DNA of 64,000 nt from Bin5 sp965221145 (lineage in GTDB: Bacteria; Chloroflexota; Anaerolineae; Caldilineales; Caldilineaceae), in NCBI GenBank assembly GCA_965221145.1, contig OZ244877.1, forward strand, positions 2,232,001 through 2,296,000, given 5' to 3'. The position numbers and the translations under genes were made by a program. Each line of letters starts with the position of its first letter. Within the stretch, counting starts at the first letter, position 1. The notes beneath the pieces are model-generated. The model had not been told where the DNA came from. It ran no database searches and worked only from the letters and a program-made list of their open reading frames with translations. Shown piece after piece: positions 8,943-18,048 of the stretch.

Positions 8943-10247
8943 ATGCGAGCAGTCCCCGACGACAGAAAGTTCGTCATCGCCGACCAGGAAAGCCATGGGG
9001 CAGACCTGGTCTGCCCCAACCCGCGCGGCTGATACTGTTCGGTCGCCAATGTGGTGGCGACACCGGAGGGGCTGGTCGCTGTCTATCGGCTCTCCGATTC
9101 GCATTCGGCTGTCTGCACCCATGTCATGGTCGCATACTCCGACGACGGCGGCCGCAGCTGGCATGGGCACCGCTCGATCTCGCAGCGCAACGTCTGGGAA
9201 CACCAAAGCGTCTGGATCGCGCCGCAGCTGAGCCGCCTCAGGGACGGCCGGCTCGTCATCATCTGTGACCTGGGCCACCGCACGTCCAAAGACAATTGGC
9301 CGCGCTTGGCTCTCTGGCAGCAGCCGGCGCGTGGGATGGCCAACTACCTATTGTGGAGCGAAGACCACGGCAAGAGTTGGAGCCAGCCGGTTCATGGCGA
9401 CATCGTCGGCGGCGAACCCGGCTACATCGTCGATCTCTCTGACGGCACGCTGGTCTGCACCCGTACCGAGACGCTGGAGACGGACGCATTTGAAAGCCCG
9501 CCCCCGCCCGGCCACTCCATCTACCACCGCAACACAGCCGTTTTTTCTGATGACCGCGGCGCCGAAAACCAGGTCTTCTTTTCGCTCTATCCTGCGCTCA
9601 CCAGCCGCGCTCGCATGGAGATGGAGGCCGAACTGCGTCTGGCCGATCAGTCCAGCGAGGGCTGCGATCTCTTTGCCGGTTGCCTTTTTCCTCTGACGCC
9701 ACAGGGCGTGAGCTTGACCGACAGCGGCGAAAACGATTCCTCATTCGACGACAAAGTCAGCGCGCAGCGACATGCAAAGGAGTCCGCCTCTGTATTAGCA
9801 ACGCCAGTCTTCCAACTGGATACGACCCAGTGGCATCGCTATCGGATCGTGCGGGCTGAAGGCGAGATTTCGATATACGTGGATGGGCGCCTGCGTCTGA
9901 AAGAGTCGGCGCGCAACGTTGCATGCCGCCTCGTCCGTTTTGGCAGCAAGCTGCGCGGCGTTTCCCATTGGCGCGCTGTCAGCGTCTCGGTCGAGAATCC
10001 ACAGGACTACAGCATCGATTGGCGCTGGCGGGCGGATTCGGGCGCCTACCCCGACCAATTTCGGCGCGCGCGCATGATCCGCCTGGACGCCACCAGCGAT
10101 TCCGGCTACAGCAACTGGGACGAAATGGAGGACGGCACGATCGTGATCGCCGACTATACAAATGACGAATTCAGCGACGCCGCCTCGATGTCAGGCAAGC
10201 AGCCGATTATCAAGGCGTATATCACCACTGAAGAGGAGTTGACATGA
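8943..10247 (+). pseudogene. Sialidase/neuraminidase-like beta-propeller protein with in-frame TGA at codon 30
   Basis: From the ATG at 8943 the frame reads MRAVPDDRKFVIADQESHG onward, meets TGA at 9030-9032, then continues uninterrupted to 10247 (434 codons). The part after the stop is a BNR/sialidase-like propeller: the Asp-box-like SDDGGRSWHGH near residue 67, SEDHGKSW near 140, and a later Asp-box-like block ATSDSGYSNWDEMEDGT. A concanavalin-like insert lies in the middle (FQLDTTQWHRYRIVRAEGE). Internal GTG or ATG codons just after the stop could restart translation at about 9051. The gene ends in an ATGA overlap with the next oxidoreductase. The simplest reading is a nonsense mutation; a hairpin right after the TGA is discussed in the findings. 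Confidence 0.7.
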
Positions 10248-11323
10248 CGACATATCGAGCCGGAGTCATCGGCCACACCGGGCGCGGCAACTACGGCCAC
10301 AGCCTGGATACCGTCTACCTGGGCATGGAGGAGATCGATCTGGTCGCGGTCGCCGACGCCGACGCAGAAGGTCTGGCCGCAGCCGGTGAGCGGCTCAACA
10401 TTGACCCCGCCAACTGCTATCTGGACTATCGCCAGATGTTGACGCAGGAGGAACTGGATATCGTCAGCGTCGCAACGCGCTGGCTTGATCAGCACCATGA
10501 CATGGTCATCGCCGCGGCAGAGGCCGGTGTACGCGGCATCTTTTGCGAAAAGCCATTTGCCAGAACGCCGGCCGAAGCCGACGCCATGATCGACGCCTGC
10601 GACAAGGCGGGCACGAAGATCGCCGTTTCGCATCAGAGCAGGGTCAACCGCTTCGCCCATCAGCTGAAGGAGATGATCGCCGACGGCGTCATCGGCAAGG
10701 TCAAGGAGGTCCACAGCGAAGGCAAGCAGGATCACCGCGGCGGCGGCCAGGACTTGATGGTGTTGGGCACACACTCGCTCGATTTGCTCTGCTTTCTTTT
10801 TGGGCGCCCGCGCTGGGTGCAGGCGTACATCCTTCAGGATGGACACGACGCCGGACCGGATGACGCGCGTCAGGGCGATGAGGAGATCGGCCCCCTCGTA
10901 GGCGACCACTTGCAGGCCACCTACGCATTCGACAACGGCATCATCGCCACCTTCTCCTCACGCCGCCGCTCTGTGCGTCCCGGGCCGCGTCCGGGTGGTC
11001 TGGCGATCCACGGGACCGAGGGGATCCTGCTCCATCGCGACGGCTATCTTCTGCATTGTCCCCATCCGAATTGGTCACCGGCCTTCGCCGAACCAACCTG
11101 GAAGGTGCAGCTCAAGCCGAACAATCTTGGCTTTGACACATTGAACGCTTTCCTCGTGCGCGATCTGATCGCCGCGTTCGAGGAAGGACGCGAACCGATT
11201 TCAAGCGGTCGCGATGCCCGCTGGGCCTTGGAGATGATCCTGGGCGTCTACGCCGCACATCGACACGGGCGCACGCCGCTGCCGCTGGCGGATCGGGAAC
11301 ATCCACTGCGCGACTGGGTATAA
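10244..11323 (+). CDS. Gfo/Idh/MocA family oxidoreductase
   Basis: 359 aa. The Rossmann start is GVIGHTGRGNYGH; catalytic block IFCEKPFA near residue 100; the His and Asp active-site segment is LGTHSLDLLCFLFG near 170. It starts inside the end of the sialidase-like gene (ATGA overlap), so the two are translationally coupled. Third full-length family member in this cluster; probably a sugar or sugar-acid dehydrogenase acting on the product of the neighbouring hydrolase, which is inference from context. Confidence 0.9.
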   Translation: MTTYRAGVIGHTGRGNYGHSLDTVYLGMEEIDLVAVADADAEGLAAAGERLNIDPANCYLDYRQMLTQEELDIVSVATRWLDQHHDMVIAAAEAGVRGIFCEKPFARTPAEADAMIDACDKAGTKIAVSHQSRVNRFAHQLKEMIADGVIGKVKEVHSEGKQDHRGGGQDLMVLGTHSLDLLCFLFGRPRWVQAYILQDGHDAGPDDARQGDEEIGPLVGDHLQATYAFDNGIIATFSSRRRSVRPGPRPGGLAIHGTEGILLHRDGYLLHCPHPNWSPAFAEPTWKVQLKPNNLGFDTLNAFLVRDLIAAFEEGREPISSGRDARWALEMILGVYAAHRHGRTPLPLADREHPLRDWV

Positions 11324-11426
11324 CAGTAGCTTAGTCTGATCGCTGATTGGCACAACTGAGGGTGAGGCTGCGATTAGGACTCTCCAATCGAACTCTGAAA
11401 ATACAAACAACATTGGGAAAGGCGCA

Positions 11427-12299
11427 ATGAAACGAATCAACCAGATAATTGAACTGTTGGAAGCCGGTCAGCCGGTCTATTGGGATGGCGGACGGGAACT
11501 GACATATCAGGGCGGCGTCAGGTCAGCCCAGACGTTTGCCGACTGGCTGGTCATTGGCATCGAGCATCAGCCTTACGACATCGCAGGTCTGAACGCCTTC
11601 ATGCGCGGGCTGGTCGAGGGCGGTCCGACGCGCACAGGCCATCGCACGCCGCCCGTGCTGGTTACGCTGCCCTTCGACGGCGTCGACGAATATGTCGTGC
11701 GCAACAACGCATGGATGATCAAACAGGTTTTGGCGACTGGCATTCACGGCATCCTACTCTGCCACGTTGAGTCGCCGGGCGCGGTGAAGGAGTTCGTCGA
11801 ATGGGTGCGCTATCCCTTCCACACGCCGGGCGTGGGCGAAGGGCTTGACATGGGCCGCCGCGGCTCCGGCGGTCAGGACAATGCCGCCTATGTCTGGGGC
11901 GTACCGACGCAGGAGTATCTGCGCAAGGCCGACGTCTGGCCGCTTAACCCGGACGGCGAACTCGTCCTTGGCATCAAGATCGAGAACAGCCGCGCGCTGG
12001 AGAATGCCGAAGCCAGTACCAGCGTGCCGGGCATCGCCTTTGCCGAATGGGGACCGTCCGATATGCGAATGACATTCGGCTACGACACCGTGCGCACACC
12101 TGAAAACACCGAAGAAGGCGACCTGAAGGCGGCGCGCGACCGCGTCTTTGCGGCCTGCCAGGCGGCCAACATCGCCTTCCTGGATGGTGTCGATCCCGCC
12201 AATGTCGTCGCGAAGATCGACGAGGGCGTCACCTTTCCCGCCGGCAACGAGGAGTCCGCCATCGTCGGGCGGCGGCACACCGGGCGCATGAATTATTGA
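11427..12299 (+). CDS. HpcH/HpaI-type class II aldolase
   Basis: 290 aa. Metal-dependent pyruvate aldolase of the HpcH/HpaI family, which cleaves or forms 4-hydroxy-2-keto acids. DWLVIGIEHQPYDI near residues 39-52 is the family's first active-site block (usual form D-x-x-E-H-G-P-x-D); the metal-ligand Glu lies in LGIKIENS near 178, followed by WGPSDMRMTFGY near 207-218. A GGAAAGG ribosome binding site precedes the ATG. With the Ldh-type and Gfo-type dehydrogenases upstream it fits a keto-acid (sugar acid) degradation route ending in pyruvate plus an aldehyde. Confidence 0.88.
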   Translation: MKRINQIIELLEAGQPVYWDGGRELTYQGGVRSAQTFADWLVIGIEHQPYDIAGLNAFMRGLVEGGPTRTGHRTPPVLVTLPFDGVDEYVVRNNAWMIKQVLATGIHGILLCHVESPGAVKEFVEWVRYPFHTPGVGEGLDMGRRGSGGQDNAAYVWGVPTQEYLRKADVWPLNPDGELVLGIKIENSRALENAEASTSVPGIAFAEWGPSDMRMTFGYDTVRTPENTEEGDLKAARDRVFAACQAANIAFLDGVDPANVVAKIDEGVTFPAGNEESAIVGRRHTGRMNY

Positions 12300-12745
12300 G
12301 TGGATTTCTGGCATGGGAAGGCATGCAGATTTTTGCATCGCGGAGGGGTGTTTTTGCGTGGAAAGAGTGGATCTGGCTTGTAGGTTTTGGCGTAGTATTT
12401 GTGTTAGCGCCGCCGCCGCTAATCTATTTCTTTCTTTTCAAGCCTGAAAAGCTAGTCGCTAGGCAGGGAAGAGCGGTGCAGCGCATTTACTACTCTACCA
12501 AGTGGTCTGGCAGGAAGTGGACTGATGAGGAGATCGACGCTATCCCCGGGTCGTCTTCGCAAGAGCGTTTCTTAGGGGCAAAATTCTCAGAGTTTGTGCG
12601 CTACGCAGCAGACGAGCCAGAGAGGTTTCCGCGAGCCATAGCGCGCCGGAGAATAAGTGGCATAATCCTGCTCCTGTTCTGGGTGTTCGGAACCACCAGT
12701 TTCCTGTGCGTGGCCTTGTATGAATTCACTCGATTTGTACCATAG
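12296..12745 (+). CDS. Small two-span membrane protein, unknown
   Basis: Up to 149 aa, starting with TTG at 12296 overlapping the aldolase stop, or with ATG at 12323. Two hydrophobic segments are visible: WIWLVGFGVVFVLAPPPLI near residues 25-45 and ISGIILLLFWVFGTTSFL near 120-138, with a charged loop between them (KWSGRKWTDEEIDAIPG). No family recognised. Composition is less GC-rich than its neighbours. Confidence 0.6.
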   Translation: MSGFLAWEGMQIFASRRGVFAWKEWIWLVGFGVVFVLAPPPLIYFFLFKPEKLVARQGRAVQRIYYSTKWSGRKWTDEEIDAIPGSSSQERFLGAKFSEFVRYAADEPERFPRAIARRRISGIILLLFWVFGTTSFLCVALYEFTRFVP

Positions 12746-12863
12746 TTCGCGAAACCCCTACGTTTCAATCGCCTATGCCGCCCAAGCCAATTAACATGAG
12801 CATGAGTCCTAGGCGCAAGAAATAGCTTTTGTCGACCGCCTGAACTGATCTATACTTTCTACC

Positions 12864-13958
12864 ATGTCACTGCAAATCACTTGGCAGGAAGCGCCTGTCT
12901 ATCCCGCTTTAATCAAAGGGTCGGCGGTTGGCGTCGTCAACGGCCGTCTGCTGGTCGCCGGCGGCATGTCCTACCCCTGGCGCGAGGTCGAGTACGGCTT
13001 CGCCGCGCCGATCCTGGATGAACCGGTGGCCGGGCAAGAGGTTGCGCCCACGATCGGCGAGTGGGTTCCCTTGCCCCCGATCCCGGTAGGCCCGGGCTGG
13101 ACATCCGGGGCTGCGGTGGCCGGTGGTTTGGCGGTTGTAGGCGGGCGACGCCGCGCGATAGGCAACCGCGCTACCGCCGATGTCTGGTTTCTGGATGTGC
13201 AGGCAGGCGCGAGCGACTGGGAAAAGCTGCCGGACCGCCCCTCCGCGGCGATGGTGGCGACTACCTTTGCCCGCGGCAATCAGCTTTACACAGCCTTCGG
13301 TACCGACTGGCATCCGCATGAACACGCCACAGGCGACTCCAACATCTACCGGCTGGATGTCCGGCGCAGGGGCGGTTGGGAGGTCGCGGCCCGTTTTCCC
13401 GGCGAACCGCGCTGGATGTGCGGAATGGGCATCTGCCGCGACAAACTCTACGTCGTCGGCGGCCACGACATCCCGGTAGGCGGGGTCGTTGAGGCCAAGC
13501 CCCATAACGCTTTTCGCCTGTTTGAGGACAGCGAGGCGCATGGGGGCAAAATTAGCCTGGTCGCCTTTCGCGAAATGTGGGAATGTGACTTGGCAACGGG
13601 GGAATGGCGAGAGTTGCCGCGTCCGCCGCGGGCCTTTGTCGCCGACGCCTTCACGGTTGCGGATCGCTGGATCGTGCTGACCGGCGGCCAGAGTTGGGTA
13701 GTTCTTCCCGATGGCACGTCCGTCCACATCATGGGACATGTGCCGGAACTGGATTTTGTCTGCCATTCTGACGAGGTCTGGGCGTATGACACCCAGGCCG
13801 GCAACTGGTCGGCTCTCGACCCGTTGCCCTATGGCATCGCGTCACACCGGGTCGCCGTCTGGGGGGATCGAGTCTACCTCGTGGGCAACGAGACGCGGGA
13901 CCGGGCGCGCGGCAACGCCTATGGCACTGTCTTCGTCGGAAGAATCCAAACGGGCTGA
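12864..13958 (+). CDS. Kelch-repeat beta-propeller protein
   Basis: 364 aa. Repeated kelch-like blades are visible: NGRLLVAGGMSYPW near 32, GGLAVVGGRRRAIGNRA near 90, NQLYTAFG near 138, DKLYVVGGHDIPV near 195, DRWIVLTGGQSW near 267 and DRVYLVGNETRDR near 340, each with a downstream Trp (DWEKLP, GEWRELP, GNWSALDPLP). No signal peptide is evident, so it is probably cytoplasmic. Propellers of this type bind or isomerise sugars (N-acetylneuraminate epimerase is one example), which would fit the sialidase-like gene upstream, but that function is inference. No clear ribosome binding site. Confidence 0.8.
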   Translation: MSLQITWQEAPVYPALIKGSAVGVVNGRLLVAGGMSYPWREVEYGFAAPILDEPVAGQEVAPTIGEWVPLPPIPVGPGWTSGAAVAGGLAVVGGRRRAIGNRATADVWFLDVQAGASDWEKLPDRPSAAMVATTFARGNQLYTAFGTDWHPHEHATGDSNIYRLDVRRRGGWEVAARFPGEPRWMCGMGICRDKLYVVGGHDIPVGGVVEAKPHNAFRLFEDSEAHGGKISLVAFREMWECDLATGEWRELPRPPRAFVADAFTVADRWIVLTGGQSWVVLPDGTSVHIMGHVPELDFVCHSDEVWAYDTQAGNWSALDPLPYGIASHRVAVWGDRVYLVGNETRDRARGNAYGTVFVGRIQTG

Positions 13959-14005
13959 CACCACCTGAAACGGGCCTTCATAGATTTGCAAGAGGTAGAT
14001 CAACC

Positions 14006-14467
14006 ATGCAGCCCATCACAGTTGCAGGCGGGACAAGAGTGACGATGGCCGGTCACGAGCTTGTATTTGGCCAGACAATCTTTCCCCCGCGTGAAGCCAA
14101 CTCAATTTTGGATGACGCGACAGCTTTGCGAGCCAGAATAGAGGAGGACGGCTACCTGCTGCTTCGCGATTTCTATGATCGCGACGCTGTCATGGCCGCC
14201 CGCAGAGAGATTCTTGAGCATCTGTCGGAAAAGGGGTTTCTGGACCCCGTTGCCCCGGTGGATGACGGCGTGATTGGGCCGGACAACCCAAGCCCCGTTC
14301 TGCGAAACGAGGTGGTCGTCAACCTGCACGCTTACCTGCGCGTCGTCAACTCCGAGCGCATCTTGGCCTTTTTTGAGCGCTTACTGGGCGGCCCGATTCT
14401 GACCCAGTCAGCATCAGCAGCCGCAAATCTCGCAGTTGGGAATCCTGTTCACTATGAAACTTCCTGA
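14006..14467 (+). pseudogene. Truncated phytanoyl-CoA dioxygenase (PhyH) N-terminal half
   Basis: Starts well (AGAGGTAG ribosome binding site, ATG 14006) with the PhyH N-terminal pattern: ALRARIEEDGYLLLRDFYDR near 45, VVNSERILAFFERLLGGPIL near 112-131. The sequence then turns abruptly into LTQSASAAANLAVGNPVHYETS and stops. The iron-binding H-x-D and distal His are missing, about half of a normal 260-300 aa enzyme. The last 14 bases overlap the start of the propeller gene at 14454, so a deletion appears to have joined the two. Non-functional as a dioxygenase. Confidence 0.8.
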
Positions 14468-16088
14468 GCCAAAGAGCCGCACCGAGCAACTCGACATTCA
14501 ACGGAAGACTGAGGCCATCGTCAACGGCAGCCGACCTGCGGATAAGGACTACCCTTACATCCCGCCGGACTATGACGTGCCCTTCCTGCACATAGGTACG
14601 GAAAGGCAGCTGTTCCTGGATAATTTCATGCTCGACCACATGGACGGCGTGCGGCGGGAAGTGTGCGCCCCGACCAAAGCCGCCGAGCCGCTGCTGTCCT
14701 GGTCAGACCTGCCCTGGGAACAGGTTCAGTTCAACCCAGGGACTGCCGGGGTGGCTCACGACCCGGACGACGGCAAGTTCAAAATGTGGTATTGGCAAGG
14801 GCTGACCGGCGACCCGTTCAACACAGGGCAGGTTCTCTGTTACGCCGAATCGACCGACGCCCTGCATTGGGAAAAGCCGCTGCGAGATGACTGCCTGCCC
14901 TTCCAGGGGCATGCCGCCACCAACATCGTCCATCCCGACGTATCCCAGTCCGGCCTTGCGCTGAACCATGATCGCAGCGATCGTGAGCTTAAGTACCTGC
15001 TTCTCAATTGGCCGCCCGAAGCAGCCCGTGATCGGGCGCCAGGCAGCATCCGTCTCTCGCGTGTGGACGCCTCCTCCGACGGTTTGCGCTGGCATACGAT
15101 CAGCGAGGCGAGCGCCTTCCCCCACCACCATGAGCAGAAGGTCTTTTGGGACGAGAGCATCCAACGCTGGGTCGGCTACAGCCAGTACTCCCATCACCAG
15201 AACTTCCTCTACCGCAAGCGTCAGATCGGTCGCCAGGAGAGCAGCGACTTCATCAACTGGTCGCCCAAGGAGGTGGCGCTCTCCGCCGACTGGGACGCCA
15301 ACCTTCCGCCCGACCTGGAGATGCACGACATGTCGGTGCGCAAAGTGGGCGGACTGTACATCGGCATCACCGGCGAGTTTCTGGCCGAACCCTTCTGGCA
15401 GGAGCGCAGCGGGCACAACTGGCGCGATCAGGCCTTCTGCCGGCTGGGGCTGTACACCAGCCGCGATGGCAGACGCTGGCAGCGGGTGGGCGGGCCAGGC
15501 GCGTGGGTAGACACCGGCTCGCCGGGCGATCAGGATTACGGCTTCGCCTGCTTCACGCCGGCGGGCGAACTCGTCCACAACGGACAGATGGTGATCCCCT
15601 ACAGCGCCAATCCGCAGAAGCAGAGCTGGCTGGATCGCGCGCCGCCCACGCCGATCTATCCGCGTGAAGAGTTCGAGCGCCAGCAGCGGGCGTGGCAGGC
15701 GCGCCGGGCATATCAGGGCGGTCCCAAGACCAGGCGGGCCGTGGGCGGCCTTATTCTGCGCGAGGACGGTTGGGCGCGGCTCGTGCCGGACTATGAATCG
15801 GGCAATGTCTACACAAAGCAGTTCGTCTTTGAAGGTGACTGCCTGCGCGTCAACGCCGACTGCCGCTATGGCTTCGTCCAGGTCGAACTGCTCGATCCGC
15901 AGTTCCAGCCATACGAGGGCTTTTCGGCTCAACTCTGCGATCCGGTTGCCGGTCCGCGGGACAGGATCTGGCACACGATACGTTGGCAGGGCAGCAGCGA
16001 TCTGCGCGCCCTGTGGAACAAGCCGGTGCGGATTCGATTCCATCTGCATGAAGCCAGCCTATATTCATTCCAGTTCATCAATTCTTAG
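14454..16088 (+). CDS. GH43/GH32-like beta-propeller protein, paralogue 1
   Basis: 544 aa, no signal peptide. Member of a family with four copies in this window (others at 20097, 40774 and 48278). Shared blocks in order: KQLFLDN-type start (RQLFLDNFMLDHMDG near 45), AHDPDDGKFKMWYWQG near 100, YAESTDALHWEKP near 130, HEQKVFWDE, GRQESSDFINWSP near 262, SRDGRRWQRV, and a C-terminal beta-sandwich LRVNADCRYGFVQVELLD ending with DLRALWNKPVRIRF. The pattern of F-K-M-W-Y and D-x-x-x-W-x-x-P strands resembles GH32/GH43 five-bladed propellers. Substrate unknown. The ATG at 14454 lies inside the truncated PhyH frame. Most similar to the copy at 20097. Confidence 0.75.
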   Translation: MKLPEPKSRTEQLDIQRKTEAIVNGSRPADKDYPYIPPDYDVPFLHIGTERQLFLDNFMLDHMDGVRREVCAPTKAAEPLLSWSDLPWEQVQFNPGTAGVAHDPDDGKFKMWYWQGLTGDPFNTGQVLCYAESTDALHWEKPLRDDCLPFQGHAATNIVHPDVSQSGLALNHDRSDRELKYLLLNWPPEAARDRAPGSIRLSRVDASSDGLRWHTISEASAFPHHHEQKVFWDESIQRWVGYSQYSHHQNFLYRKRQIGRQESSDFINWSPKEVALSADWDANLPPDLEMHDMSVRKVGGLYIGITGEFLAEPFWQERSGHNWRDQAFCRLGLYTSRDGRRWQRVGGPGAWVDTGSPGDQDYGFACFTPAGELVHNGQMVIPYSANPQKQSWLDRAPPTPIYPREEFERQQRAWQARRAYQGGPKTRRAVGGLILREDGWARLVPDYESGNVYTKQFVFEGDCLRVNADCRYGFVQVELLDPQFQPYEGFSAQLCDPVAGPRDRIWHTIRWQGSSDLRALWNKPVRIRFHLHEASLYSFQFINS

Positions 16089-16149
16089 CCAGAGATACGA
16101 TAGTCAAATACCGGAATTTTCCGCTATTCCAAATCGAAAGGAGCATAGG

Positions 16150-17793
16150 ATGGGCACGAAACTGCGTGTACACAACCCGATGGGGTATCCGCCCCAGATT
16201 GACCAGAAACATCTGGCCCCGCGTGTTGGCGACCTGGCCGGTAAAACGGTCTATCTCGTCGACTGCCGCTTCGACGACGGCGACATTTTGGTCGAGCAGA
16301 TGGCCAACTGGTTCCGCGACAACCGGCCCGACATCGACATTGAAGTGCGGCGCAAGTCCGGCGTCTACACCGAGCGCGACGAGGCGCTCTATACCGAGAT
16401 TCAACAGAAGGGAGCAGGGGCCGTCATGGCCGTCGGCCATTGAAGTACCTGTGCGCCGGCGGTCGCCGACCAATGCATAATTCTGGAAACCGAGTACAAC
16501 GTCCCCACGGCCTCAATTCAGACCGGGATTTTCAAGTCTCTGGTGAAGGCCTCCACCCTGCAGCAAGGGATTCCCTATTTGCGCCATGCCTATGTACCGC
16601 AGCCGGTCATGGGGCGGACGCCTGACCAGTTGCGGGCCTATGTCGATGGCCCGGACGATGTGACGGGCCGCCCCTTTATGACCGAGGTCTTCGCTGCGCT
16701 CACCCGTCCGCCCTCGACGGAGGAGACTCGCCGCCACGCGTTCGATCGCGCCACGCCCCGTTTCGTCGACCAGGACACGGAGGACAACCTGCACGGCCTG
16801 TTTGTCGAGAATAGCTGGACCGACATGCTGCCCATCATTCTGCCCACTGAGGAGCGGGTCGCGGCCATGTTGGCGGGCACCAGCCGCAGCCCGGACACGG
16901 TGGTGGGCCAGATGCGCCCGACATCCACGCGCGAGGCGTGGGAGTACACGGTCGAGAAAGTGGCGGTCAACGCGGTGATGGCGGGGGCCAGACCGGAGTA
17001 TCTGCCCGTCATTCTGGCGCTGGCAGCGACGGGCGCATCGGCACGGGCCAGCACGACAAGCTCGGCCGCGTCCATGGCCGTGGTCAACGGTCCCGTGCGC
17101 CATGAGATCGAGATGAACTGGGGCATCGGCGCGATGGGACCCTACAATCACGCCAATGCCACGATTGGCCGCGCCTTTGGCCTGCTCTCGCAGAATCTGC
17201 AAGGCGGTTCCATTCCCGAAGTGACCTATCTCGGCTCGCAGGGCAATAACTATGCCTACAACAGCGTCACCTTCGCCGAAAACGAAGAGCGCAGCCCTTG
17301 GGTTCCGTTCCATGTGCAGCACGGATTCGCCGCCGCCGAGAGCACGGTCAGCGTCTTTGGCGGCTGCCGATCGACGGCGTTCAACCTGGGTCTGCGGGCG
17401 CGGCACTGGCAGGACCATGTACGCAATATGCTGCGCGGCCTCAACCCGCACAATCCGCCCACCTTTGTGCTCGACCCCATCACCGCGCAGCAGTTCATCG
17501 ATCGAGGGGGCTTCGATACCAAGGAGAAGCTGATCCAGTGGATCCACGACAATGCCACGATGCCGGCCGGCGTCTACTGGGACTACCAGCTGATTGAGAA
17601 CTATGTCTATCCCTATGCGCTCAACGGCGTCGAACCGCACGCTACCAAGCTCAAGGCGGCCAGCGACGAACTGATTCCCATTTACGAGCTTGACGACATC
17701 CATGTCGTCGTTGTGGGCGGCGAGACCAATGGCTATTGGCGCATCATGGGCTGTAACTATTCCGGCACGACCTCGGTCGATGAATGGCGCTAG
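16150..17793 (+). CDS. UGSC-family (seleno)protein with in-frame TGA (Sec98)
   Basis: Read through TGA at 16441-16443, the frame is open from ATG 16150 (AAAGGAG ribosome binding site) to 17793, 547 aa. Residues 1-160 match the UGSC-type domain: VHNPMGYPP, LAPRVGDLAGKTVYLVD, GAGAVMAVGH, then TGA followed by S-T-C, giving U98-S-T-C101, the position and spacing of the family's U-G-S-C redox motif. Residues after about 200 form a second domain (VENSWTDMLPIILPTEER, EKVAVNAVMAGARPEYLPV, FAENEERSPWVPFHV) that I recall accompanying this family. A hairpin with a GGUC loop follows the TGA at the spacing of a bacterial SECIS. Without readthrough, two useless fragments result. Function unknown; probably a thiol/selenol redox enzyme. 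Selenocysteine machinery is not in the window. Confidence 0.8.
16452..16472 (+). promoter_or_regulatory. Putative bacterial SECIS element
   Basis: Stem-loop directly after the in-frame TGA: upper stem CGGC (16457-16460) with GCCG (16465-16468), loop GGTC (16461-16464), a C/A mismatch, then G-C, a bulged C, G-C and T-A below. There are 17 nt between TGA and loop. The E. coli fdhF SECIS also presents GGUC at its apex and has 18 nt between UGA and loop, and the bacterial rule of a G among the first two loop bases is met. Confidence 0.7.
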
Positions 17794-18048
17794 TTGCCTG
17801 GTGTCCTGGGCAAGAGAAGGACGACGTAGCCTGCATCTGAACCACAATAGGAGATTGCTCGGCTGGATTCATGGCCAATGAGTGATGAGATCGGGCAGAG
17901 TGAAGAAGCAAGTACGTCTTGCTTTCATACGCACTGCTCGATTTCCGTATCTCCTGATCGCGCAGCTACAGTCTGCTGAGCCGGTTCAATCTCTCACTCT
18001 CGATTGACCATTTCTTCGCTAAAACTTTGTGCCCAACGAGGAAGCGAG

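Noticed and set aside
12864..13958. N-acetylneuraminate epimerase (nanM)
   Set aside because: Kelch blades and a nearby sialidase-like gene are suggestive, but there is no signal peptide, no other nan gene, and no diagnostic motif I can point to.
16441..16443. Genome-wide recoding of TGA as tryptophan
   Set aside because: TGA is the normal stop of many genes here, including numerous ATGA overlaps, so a global reassignment is excluded.
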